Source: Saitoella complicata NRRL Y-17804
Lineage: Eukaryota > Ascomycota > Saitoellomycetes > Saitoellales > Saitoellaceae
Assembly (NCBI RefSeq): GCF_001661265.1
Contig: NW_017567007.1
Coordinates: forward strand, 332,458 to 396,457
Direction: 5' to 3'
DNA length: 64,000 nucleotides
Made by a program: the position numbers and the translations under genes. This document shows, one piece after another, positions 40,459 to 50,279 of this stretch (position 1 is its first letter; every line of letters begins with the position of its first letter). The notes under the pieces are model-generated. The model was given only the letters and a program-made list of their open reading frames with translations, searched no databases and had not been told where the DNA came from.

Positions 40459-43400
40459 ATGGAAGACCTTGACATTGACTTTGGCTCACTGGACTTTGAA
40501 TCACCCAAGACGTAAGGGGTGTATACTTAGGTTTGTGCACGGCGAAACTGACACCATAATACAGCACCCGTCGCGAGCTCACGAGTACAGCTGTTCGAAA
40601 ACCTACGACGAACGGCGGTTATGCTGCCCGACGTGCTCGACGGTCGACTGTGGGAATGAATGCTACTACCCATACAGCCCCTGGAAACACTGACTGCGGG
40701 CCATATACACAGCATTCATCGGCCCTTATATCGAGTGGGACTGGTCTGACGTCTGTTAGTCGGAGGAAAACGAGCACGGTGACGCATGGTCGACGAAGAA
40801 GGTACGGAGCTGAGAGGACGATGACTGTGGATGAGTTCCTGAAAGAGGTTGCGCCGGTGACGAGGGCGTTGAGGGTGAGGAAGGCACCGGTGAAGAAGGC
40901 TCAGCCGTTGTTCTTTGACTCGGAGGAGTCGGAGGAAGCGAGTGAAGGGGAAGAAGAGGATGAGGAGGAACATACAACCTTTAGCACGACTACCTCAAAG
41001 AAACTCAGTTCTCGTGGGAAACAAGCCCAACAGAAGGTCGAAACACGAACAACTAGGAATGAACGTACACGTGTGCCTATGGCATTGAGGATGAAAACTG
41101 CGCAGCCAGGGTGTGAAAGTGCAATGTTGGCACGGAAAATGTCACAGCTGAGGCGTGGAAAGGTATTCGCCTTCCACACCACCATTCTCTCTTATGGTGC
41201 TGACAAAGTTGAGTACAGCGATTGAAGGCGGCTACTATATACTTGTCACTCACAGAGGACTTCGCGCCGATCTCTCCAAAACCAACAACACCGCCTGTCG
41301 CGGATGCTGATATCTCAGCCACATCCAATGATGCAGACTCTCGCAAGCAAAAGTCCAAAACTAAAGGTAAAACCAAGAAGAAAGGTCCGACGAAAACCAA
41401 ACGCCGTGCGAAACCCCTCGACACTACATCACTCGCCAACATCGACGACCTACTCCGACCATCTACCCCCATTCAGATTGAAGAAGACCTCACAACGGAC
41501 CCAATTCTCAACGCACTACCAGTCGAAGAGGTTATCCCCTGCAATGGTGTTGTTACTCCCGCATCGACGGTGGAAAAGAAGCGTATGCTGCCTCTCTCAT
41601 CGATGCATCTTGCCTTCGCAACGATGAAACCAAAACCTCAAGCCCCACCTACGGTCACCAAAAAGGCAGGGCATGGTTTCACGGCCTGGGGTGGAGTGAG
41701 CAGACTCGGTTCAGGGTTCGTCGGGTGTCCAAGCCCTCCGCCTCGAGAGAAGGAGCGTGGAGGAGGACTAGAGTTGGTGAGTTCAGATGTTGCAATGGAG
41801 ATACGCAGAGGTGGGGGCCGTACGGAAAGGAGGGACACGTTCTTCACCACCGAATCTCCGCCGGTCGCTGTGGAGTTAGAGGAAGGGATCGTCTACTCCC
41901 CCGCGCCGAGTCCAATTCCTGCACCTGTGCCCGAGACTCGGGAGGCAAGTCCACAAACCTCAGGGACACCAGTCTTCCAAGTGCACCGGGGCGCAGGGCG
42001 GTTTCGTGTTCAAGAGGAGAGCGACGAGCCATCTGCTACGAGAAAGATGTTCGATGCGATTGAGTGTCCTGCGCCGACATTTGGTAGTTTGCCGACGCCT
42101 GTGGGACGAGTGGACGAGATCGGAGGAAGAGGCAAGGAAGGTGAGGAAGAACAGGATCTTGAGACGGTATTTAAGACGTTGAGAGTGCCAGCCAGACCTG
42201 CGAGTGATGAAGACATGGGCGAGGAGACATGTGACGCAGACGATGAGGGTGAGGATATGGAAGAGGAGGAGCACGCAAGGAAACCTGCCCCTCTCACCAT
42301 GGGCAGGCTCAGCTCCGTCGCAATTGGTCTACCGGTTCGATTATCATCCAAGAAGAGGTTGAATACGGAAGTCAGTTATGTCGCCGAGTCAGAGATGGAT
42401 GTAGAGGAAGTGATGGAGGATGCTGAGGTGGTTGGGGAATCTTGTCTGATCGGAGGAGAGGAAGATGAGTCCTTGGCGTTTAAGATGCCGGCTAGGAGGA
42501 CAAGATTGGCGAGGCGGGCGTCAATGGCCATATCCCGTACCGTGTCACAATACCAGACCATGTCGTCCAGTGATACCTTACAGCGCCTCGTTACTCGTGC
42601 GGCAAGTCCAGTGCCGGGGTTGAGGTTCCTTCCGCCCACACATACGGGTGGGAGAAAGACGTCCAATGTTAGTACATCGCTGGGCTTCGTGCGTGCAACG
42701 GAAGTGCTGGATACTGACGTGCAGGAGGAGAATGTCGTAGGGGGGACGTCAGATCCCATTGTTTCGTCTGATGGTGCAGTGGTAGGGGGGGTGAGGAGGA
42801 GTGTGGTCGAGAGTGATCCTATCTCGTCGACGTCAGGGGACAATGTGGAGATTAACGGCACTGATGCGATTGAGACATCTTCGCCAGCTGCTCCCATTTC
42901 CCTCTGTGCCACCGCCGTGGGTCGCAGGAAGACATCCATCGCACAACCGGATACGGGTACGAAGAGACGCATCATCCTCGACGATATCGACACCTCTTCC
43001 TCGCCTATTAAGAAACCTAACCTTTTTGTGAGTCGTGACTCTGTGGCTGCTGTGATATCTGATCCGATCTTCGTGAGGCCGGGACCGCCGAAGAGGTTGG
43101 GTATTGGTAGGATGAGGAGTTTGTCTGTTATGAGGACGATGAGTGAAGGGGGTGGGGTGAGGAGGGCTGTGACGGGCGTGAGTGGTCTGAATGGTACCGG
43201 TGCGAGTGGGGTCGGGGAGATAGGACCTCCAATATTGTCAGTGGGAATGGTAAGGAGGCAGAGCGCTTCGATGATTCGTCCGGTTGATGATTTCATCATG
43301 GAAGGGGCGGAGAGAGAGGACAGGGATGATCCGATCGACAGCTCCGGTCCGGGTTCTTCGATGGTATGTTTGTCGTCGCCGGTGAGGATGCTCGAGGCAC

Positions 43401-43765
43401 CTGTCCCATCTCTCGCAACGACAACGATGACTACGCCTACGAGAAAGACGCTTGGCATTAGGAGGCAGTCTACGACGGGATTCCGGCCCGTGCCGTACTT
43501 CAAGTCGGTGGATCAGCCGACACCACGCTCCCAAGTACAGGAGAGAAATAGTGTGTGCAGGACCATGACGCAGGTATCACCATTGAGTTCGGGTGGATTG
43601 AGACCTGGATTGGCGAGGACTAGTACGAGCGTGCAGAGGCCGAGAGCTAGGACGTTGTCAGTGAGTGTCAGAGGGAAGCTTACGGAACTGGAAGTTATTA
43701 CGACCGACAAGGAGAGCGTCACAGGAAAGGAGAGCAGCTTCCGCGAAGTCAGTGCAGCATGGTAA
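40459..43765 (+). CDS. Large disordered protein of unknown function, 3 exons
   Basis: Exons 40459-40511, 40565-41162 and 41219-43765 give 1,065 aa, with introns of 53 and 56 bp and matching frames. The start is MEDLDIDFGSLDFESPK. No enzyme domain, membrane segment or signal peptide is seen. It is rich in Ser, Pro, Arg and Glu. Features are an Arg-rich part near residues 30-60, acidic runs (SEGEEEDEEE, GEDMEEEEH), a Lys-rich NLS-like stretch in exon 3 (KTKGKTKKKGPTKTKRRAK), and many SP/TP sites and short RRxS motifs. This is the look of a phosphorylated nuclear or cell-cycle protein, but I do not recognise the family. Confidence 0.75.
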
Positions 43766-44014
43766 ACCTTAATGTTAATTGACTTTTATATACGACATGA
43801 TGCGCATGGAACTTCCAGTCCTTATCATGCGCCGCACTTTATTGAGGTACGTAAGGGTCGCAGGGTGCATGTGAAAAGGCGTCATGATCAGAAAGTGACG
43901 TAAATGCAAGGAAGACCAAGGTTTGTGCGATTCCCCATCCACTGATAAAAACCCGCTCCCCTCCCACTTTTCAGTTGAGACCCAACACAACACAACACAA
44001 CAACTACTACAACA

Positions 44015-45805
44015 ATGTCAAACAACCCATTCACCAATCGTCACTCTGCCCTCGAGGCTCAATTGGCCGAGGCGGAGAGGGATGCCTACGCCGCCGAGTC
44101 CGCCATCCTCGCCTCCTCTTCCGGGTTGCCTCAATCCACCGCCGCATACACCTCCACCGAACCCACCTTCCCTCCCTCAGGCGGTGCAGGCCCCGCTGTC
44201 GTTCCCTCCGGCTACGGCGTCCACACGGATGCTCCCCGTCTCGACGTCGATTTGCCGACCCCGAGCTTGGACACGGGTGTTAGGGCTCCCAAGGATTATG
44301 CCGACGTGAACGTCCATGCGCAGGAGGCTACGTACGATATCGAAGACCGTCTCGGTTCTGCGAATCAGCATGCTTTCCAAGCGAAGGAGGAGGCAAAGGC
44401 TGCGACCTACGAGGCTGGTGCTGCGGCAAAGGAGCAGGCTGGAGCTGCGTATGAGACTGGTGCGCAGAAGGCTTATGAGACGAAGGAGGCTGCGAAGGAG
44501 AGTGCTGCGGGTGCGTACGATGCTACCGCCCAGAAGGCTCAGGTTGCGAAGGAGAGTGCTGGCGCTGCGTATGACCAGACCGCCCAGAAGGCGTACGAGA
44601 CGAAGGAGGCTGCGAAGGATACTGCTGCCTCGACTTACAACGCCGCTGCCGATACCGCTTACAACGCAAAGGAGGCTACGAAGGATACCGCTGCGTCTGC
44701 ATACCAGACCACTGCCGATGCCGCATACAACACCAAGGAAGCGGCCAAGGATACCGCTGGTGCAGCATACGACAAGACCGCCGAGACGGCCCAGGCGGCC
44801 AAGGATACCGCTGCGGGCGCATACGACGCTACTGCGCAAAAGGCATACGAGACGAAAGAGGCTGCGAAAGACACCGCTGCCTCGACGTATAATGCCGCTG
44901 CGGACACTGCTGCTGTTGCCGCGAACAAGACGGCCGAGGGGGCTGCTGTCGCTCGTGATGTGACGGCTAGGACTGCGGGCGCGGCGTACGGTGCTGTTGC
45001 GGGGACTGCGCAGGCTGCTGGGGAGGTTGTTGGTGATGCTGCTGCGGCAACTAGGGATACCGCCGTCGCGGCTGGTCAGAAGACTGCGGAGGTTGCTGGA
45101 CAAGCCGCCGGGACGGTTGTTGGTGGTGCGCAGGCTGTTGCGGGGAAGACTGCTGAGGTCGCGAGTGAGGTCGGGAATAAGACTGCGCAGGTCGCTGGAC
45201 AAGCTGCGGGGACGGTGGTTGGTGGTGCACAGGCTGTTGCGGAACAAGCTGCCGGTGCTGCAGAGGCAACGAAGGACGCTACCGTCGAAGGCGCCCACAC
45301 ACTCCTCGAGCGCGCAAAGGAGACGCTCTCGCACATCGATGTTGGCGCGTTACCCTCTGAGGCACTCAATGCGGTCGCGTCCGGCGTCGGACTCGTTGCT
45401 GGCACACTCTTCGGCGTCGGCTCCATCGCTGCTGAGAAGGTCAGTGAGGTGACGGAGGAAGCGAGGAGGAAGGCTGCGGAGGTGGCGGAGCAGGAACGTC
45501 GACAAGCTGCGAAGGAACGTGAGGAAGCCGAAGCACTCGAGGCTCAAGCGCACGCAAAGTTGGAGGCGGCGAAGGCGAAGGAGAGTGCTGCGAGTGCTGT
45601 CGTCGACGCAACTGGTGGGGTTGCGCCGAAGGGAAAGGGTACCGGTCTTGGGTTGCAGGAGGAAGCGAACACGGGCGCGGTGAAGGTTGAGCAGGTTGAG
45701 GGGTTGGGCCAGACGGTTCCGGGGGGTACGGTGCCCGGTGCGATTCCGGTTGCGGATGTGGAGGAGGGGGGGGTTAGGGGTTTGAGGGCCGAGAATGTTG
45801 TGTAA
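44015..45805 (+). CDS. LEA-like alanine-rich repeat protein
   Basis: 596 aa, single exon. After an ordinary N-terminus (MSNNPFTNRHSALEAQLAEA), residues from about 110 to 430 are imperfect repeats such as AYETKEAAKDTAAST, AYNTKEAAKDTAGAA and TAGAAYGAVAGTAQAAG. The pattern is Ala/Lys/Glu/Thr with 11-residue-like periodicity, as in group 3 late-embryogenesis-abundant proteins that form amphipathic helices on drying. A less repetitive segment follows (HTLLERAKETLSHIDVGALP), then another Ala/Glu coiled coil (REEAEALEAQAHAKLEAAK). The likely role is protection of membranes or proteins under water stress, from composition only. A 385-codon antisense ORF is an artefact of the repeats. Confidence 0.82.
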   Translation: MSNNPFTNRHSALEAQLAEAERDAYAAESAILASSSGLPQSTAAYTSTEPTFPPSGGAGPAVVPSGYGVHTDAPRLDVDLPTPSLDTGVRAPKDYADVNVHAQEATYDIEDRLGSANQHAFQAKEEAKAATYEAGAAAKEQAGAAYETGAQKAYETKEAAKESAAGAYDATAQKAQVAKESAGAAYDQTAQKAYETKEAAKDTAASTYNAAADTAYNAKEATKDTAASAYQTTADAAYNTKEAAKDTAGAAYDKTAETAQAAKDTAAGAYDATAQKAYETKEAAKDTAASTYNAAADTAAVAANKTAEGAAVARDVTARTAGAAYGAVAGTAQAAGEVVGDAAAATRDTAVAAGQKTAEVAGQAAGTVVGGAQAVAGKTAEVASEVGNKTAQVAGQAAGTVVGGAQAVAEQAAGAAEATKDATVEGAHTLLERAKETLSHIDVGALPSEALNAVASGVGLVAGTLFGVGSIAAEKVSEVTEEARRKAAEVAEQERRQAAKEREEAEALEAQAHAKLEAAKAKESAASAVVDATGGVAPKGKGTGLGLQEEANTGAVKVEQVEGLGQTVPGGTVPGAIPVADVEEGGVRGLRAENVV

Positions 45806-46001
45806 GTAGAATTGTTACGTGTATGATTATGTTTATGAGGCAAGGGTTGCGGCATCTATAAAGGAATGTGTTTTTTTGACTTGCAATTGAACAATCACTT
45901 TTGTAAAAGTATCGATGCACGCTGACGCACACTCTGCGAAAGTGGGCAGCGCACGGCGGTTATACTCCATGTGAAGCGATCTTGCAATTGCCAGCGATAC
46001 A

Positions 46002-48631
46002 ATGGGTCGACGAGGTGATCCACAGGATGGTCTCTCAATGTAACCCTCCAGCGTACTGCCTCCTGCCCGCTCATACTAACCACCCACCACAGACCCCTCC
46101 ACACACCCCGCTCCCACTCCCACTCCTACGACCACGATCCACCACCGCCGCGACAACCCTCCTCCCGCGAAGAAGAAGAAGACCTCCAAGAACTCCGCCG
46201 CTACGAAGACTTCACAACAGTCGACTGGGTCCAAGACGCCCACCGCTCACAAACCCGCAAGAGAATGAAGAGGGAGGAGGCCGAAAGACGAGGCGAACGA
46301 ATCAGCACCTGGCGCGAACGCCTAGAACAAATCTACGATGACGGACAAGCGTGGATTGTAGTCTCCCTCGTCGCGACGCTGATTGGGATTAATGCCGCAC
46401 TACAATCTATCGTTACGGAATGGCTTTCGGATTTGAGGGGGGGGTATTGTGCGTCTGGGTGGTATCTCAATCGCAAGTTTTGTTGTTGGGAGGCTGAGGC
46501 ACATTGTCCGGAGTGGAGGCCATACAGTACGGGGATTGGGGCGTATCCGATCTTTGTGTGTTTTGCGGCGGGGTTCGGGTGGGTGAGCGCCTATCTCGTC
46601 CGAGAGTTCGCGCCATACGCTGCTGGCTCTGGAATCAGTGAGATCAAGTGTATCCTCGCCGGCTTCATCATGAAGAATTTCCTCGGTGCTTGGACGCTGT
46701 TGATTAAATCTTGTTGTTTACCACTTGCCATTGCTAGTGGGTTACAGGTTGGGAAGGAAGGGCCGGCGGTTCATGTTGCGGTGTGTACGGGGAGTGTCGT
46801 GACACGCTTTTTCTCGAAATATCGCGGGGATGCGGGGAAGATGAGGGAGATATTCACGGCGTGCTCCGCCGCTGGAGTCGCTGTTGCGTTTGGCGCCCCC
46901 ATCGGCGGCGTCCTTTTCGCATTCGAGGAGATGAGTGCGGGAGGGGCTGGCTTTCCGCTCAAAACACTCTACCGTACGTTTTTTTGTGCGTTGATTAGTG
47001 TTACGGTACTCAGTGCCCTCAACCCCTTCCGCACCGGCCAACTCGTTCTCTTCCAAGTCACCTACGACCGCGACTGGCATTTTTTCGAGATCGTCAATTT
47101 CCTGTTCCTCGGCGTCGCGGGCGGACTCTATGGTGCGTTCGTGATGAAGTGGAATATTCGCTATGTCGCCTTTCGGAAACGATATCTTGCGCGTTGGGGC
47201 GTGCCGGAGGTCGTGGGGTTAGCTGTTGCAACGGGGGTTGTGGGGTGGTGGAATTTGTGGGTGAGGATGGATATGACGAAGGGGATGGAGATGTTGTTTC
47301 GGGAGTGTGCGCAACTTGAAAGTTGGGAGGATGGAGCTGGGTTGTGTGAGTATGGGAGTAGGTGGAGGGTTAGTGCGTCGTTACTCATCGCTACGGTCAT
47401 GAGAATCTTTTTCGTGATCATCTCCTACGGCGCGAAGATTCCCGCGGGGATCTTCGTCCCCTCCATGGCCGTCGGAGCCACATTCGGCCGCCTCGTCGGG
47501 ATCGTGGCGAATGCGATTCAACAGACGTTCCCCACCTGGAGTGTGTTCGGGGTTTGTTCGCCCGATGTACCGTGTATCACCCCCGGGACGTACGCATTCC
47601 TCGGCGCAGCGGCGGCTCTGAGTGGGATTATGCATATCTCTGTCTCGGTTGTGGTTATTATGTTCGAACTCACCGGAGCGCTCAACTATGTCCTTCCATG
47701 CATGATTGTCGTTGGCGCAACCAAAGGCGTGTCGGAGTACCTCGGTAAAGGCGGGATCGCGGATAGGATGATTGCGGTAAACGGGTATCCATTCCTCGAC
47801 TCGAAGGAGGAGAGGAATTTTGGGGGGGTGAGGGTTGGGGGCGTGATGCAGAAGGCACGGGGGTTGAGGGTCGTTACGGTTAGGGGGATGAGGGTTGGGG
47901 ATGTGGAGGGGTTGTTGCGCGAGACGGAGTTTAGGGGGTTCCCGGTTGTTGGGTGTGTGAGAGACATGGTGCTTGTTGGGTGGATTGGGAGGAGGGAGAT
48001 TAGGTATGGGCTTGAGAGGGCGGGTGTGGGTGAGGGTGTTGGGGGCAGGGATGATAGGGATGTTGAGTGTGTGTTTGGAGGGATGACTGAGGAGGGGATG
48101 GAAGGTACGCCCGACCTCTCCGCCCCCGCTCCAACGTACGACACCGACCCCAACGTCATCGATTTCACCCGCTACGTCGATCCCACCCCACTAACAGTCC
48201 ACCCCGCGCTTCCCCTCGAAACCTGCTCTTCCCTCTTCCAATCCCTCGGCCCACGCGTCATCCTCGTCGAACACTACGGTAAACTCCGAGGCCTGGTAAC
48301 GGTGAAGGATTTGTTAAAGTTCACGGCTATGCTCGAAAATCGAGAACATCCACGGGATTATGAGGGGGAGGAGGAGGAGCAGAGGCGGGCCTGGGACTTT
48401 TTGGGTAGGGTTGGGAGGAGGGTTAGGGGTGTTAGTGGGGATTTGAGGGGGAGGTTGGGAGTGGGGGGATTTGGGTTTGGGTTGGGTGGGGGGAGTCCTG
48501 GGAGGAGGGCGGAGGCGGCGGAGGCGGCGGAGGAGTTTGTGCTTGAGGAGGAGGAGAGTGAGAGTGAAGATGATGAACGAGGATTGGGGACGCATGATGG
48601 GAATGGGAATAGGTCGAGCGGGGAACGTTAA
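46002..48631 (+). CDS. CLC-family chloride channel/transporter, 2 exons
   Basis: Exons 46002-46039 and 46093-48631 give 858 aa; the 53-bp intron has a perfect TACTAAC branch. The N-terminus carries the fungal CLC motif YEDFTTVDWVQDAHR. Membrane signatures are GSGISEIKCILAGF, GKEGPAVHVAVCTGSV (gating Glu) and AFGAPIGGVLFAFEEMS (with the proton Glu that marks exchangers), followed by IPAGIFVPSMAVGATFGR. Two CBS domains follow near the C-terminus (MQKARGLRVVTVRGMRV; LVEHYGKLRGLVTVKDLL). It is comparable to yeast Gef1, which acidifies and balances charge in Golgi/endosomes. The tail is Gly/Arg-rich then acidic. Confidence 0.92.
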
Positions 48632-48852
48632 CGTTAGGATACCCATGATAGGGAGCAATTTAGACACGCCACGGCGCCGTCAGTGAAAAAAGTAAAGATC
48701 AAATTTTGGTATCAAATCACTACACACAAGGCCTTCTTTGGTTTTGGCCCTTCTATCTCCACCAGATCCAAGAAATGCATCAAAACGCTCCCTTGTGCAC
48801 CTTTCTCATCCGTTCAAAGTGTCTCAATCACAAATCATACCTTCTCCATAAC

Positions 48853-50037
48853 TTAAGCCTCATTCACCTGAGCCTGCGCCTCCTTCAATCTCCCCTCAAC
48901 ACCCTGCACACCCTCCTTAGCCCCCCTAACAACGCTCAACACACCCTCCAAACTCCCCCTCCAAACATTCAGACGCTTACTCAATAACTCCCATTGCTCA
49001 CGCTCAAACACGCGGTACGTGGCGCGGTGAACAGTGAATGACGAAGTGAGTTGGGAGAGCTTTCCCTCGATGAGGTGGCATTGGATACAGTCGATGATCC
49101 AGAGTTCGACGTCCGCGGCGGGGATGTCGAGGGAGGACGTGATTGTCTCGTAAGAGATGTGACGCGTGCCGTCTGAAATTGAAGATGCGGCCAAAGAGGC
49201 AAGGGTCAGGAGACGAATTTTCCGGGTACAGAGGTCGTCGTTAAACGTGTGCGAGGGGAGGGCTTTGTACCCTGCGTAATCACCCGAGAGGAAAACCTCG
49301 AGGATGGCATACATCTCTGGCTTGGAAGTTTTGAGACCACGAACGGGCTCGAGCGCGATGAGGTCGTCAAAGTTGAAGTGTGGGGGGCGTTCGACGGCGT
49401 GCTGGACTGCTCTCACGGCCAACTCTGCGTTCGCGCCTTCTTGCTGAAGTGCGAGGAGGTAAGTCGCGTATGCAGTCTTGTCATCCTCCGCGTTCTCTGC
49501 GGCGTCGATAACGGCGTTCAGGACCTTGGAGGCGACCTCAGCGGGGACGGACCATTCGGAGAGCCAGGTGCGGAGGTGGGTGAGTTGGGGTTGGAGGGCG
49601 TCGTAGAGGTCGTGGGAGCGCGCGACGGAGAGGAGGGTGAGGAAGGTTTGTGCGCGGAATGCGGAGTCGGAGGGGAGGACGTTGAAGACGGTCGACAAGA
49701 CGGTCAAAGACAATGCGGGGCCGTTGGGGGTTGATGGGGGGTTGGAGAGGTTCTTGAGGAGGGTGTCGATAAGGGCGGGGGTAGGGGCGGAGCGAATGAG
49801 GTTGATGAGGAGGTTTGCTGCGGGCTCATATTCCTTCTCAGAGGCATTGGACAACACCGAGGAGGCCTCGACCAAACGCTGGAGGACCTCCTCCTCGCTC
49901 AGATCAGCGATCGAGGAGACGAGCGGGCCAGCCGCTTCGTCGGTCGCGCCGTTGAGACGGTCAATGTAGACGGCCAATTCATAGACCTGGTCCTCGAACT
50001 TTCCGTCGACGATGAGGATGTTGGAGGCCATGTTCAT
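48853..50037 (-). CDS. Translation initiation factor eIF3 subunit m
   Basis: 394 aa, single exon, start at 50037 (MNMASNILIVDGKFEDQVYE). It is largely alpha-helical (DDKTAYATYLLALQQEGANA) and ends in a PCI domain at about 210-370: FNFDDLIALEPVRGLK, DDLCTRKIRLLTLASLA, SYETITSSLDIPAADVELWI. This matches eIF3m of filamentous fungi, part of the eIF3 core that promotes 43S complex assembly; COP9 subunit 7 is the closest alternative. The C-terminal helix (GVEGRLKEAQAQVNEA) is usual. It diverges from the next gene with 242 bp between starts. Confidence 0.9.
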   Translation of the reverse strand: MNMASNILIVDGKFEDQVYELAVYIDRLNGATDEAAGPLVSSIADLSEEEVLQRLVEASSVLSNASEKEYEPAANLLINLIRSAPTPALIDTLLKNLSNPPSTPNGPALSLTVLSTVFNVLPSDSAFRAQTFLTLLSVARSHDLYDALQPQLTHLRTWLSEWSVPAEVASKVLNAVIDAAENAEDDKTAYATYLLALQQEGANAELAVRAVQHAVERPPHFNFDDLIALEPVRGLKTSKPEMYAILEVFLSGDYAGYKALPSHTFNDDLCTRKIRLLTLASLAASSISDGTRHISYETITSSLDIPAADVELWIIDCIQCHLIEGKLSQLTSSFTVHRATYRVFEREQWELLSKRLNVWRGSLEGVLSVVRGAKEGVQGVEGRLKEAQAQVNEA

Positions 50038-50279
50038 TTCCAATTGTGCTTCCTTTCGTCTTTTGGTGTCGTAACAAACTTTGCCTGGCGCGGCAGGTGC
50101 AGTGCCTGGCTGTGAAATCAGGGTAGTGTTAGTTTACCGAATCCAGACGTCCCCTGTAACGTTGAACCTCCGGATCACCGACAATTGCAAGGTTGATCAT
50201 CAATAACGTCAAGGCGTCTATCCTTTGCCGACCAGAGAGTACCCTTTCTCCAAACGCAGATACGACAGTCGACACCACG

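Noticed and set aside
44177-45334. 385-codon antisense ORF in the LEA-like gene
   Set aside because: Produced by the coding repeats on the plus strand (Ser/Arg/Leu repeats), not an independent gene.
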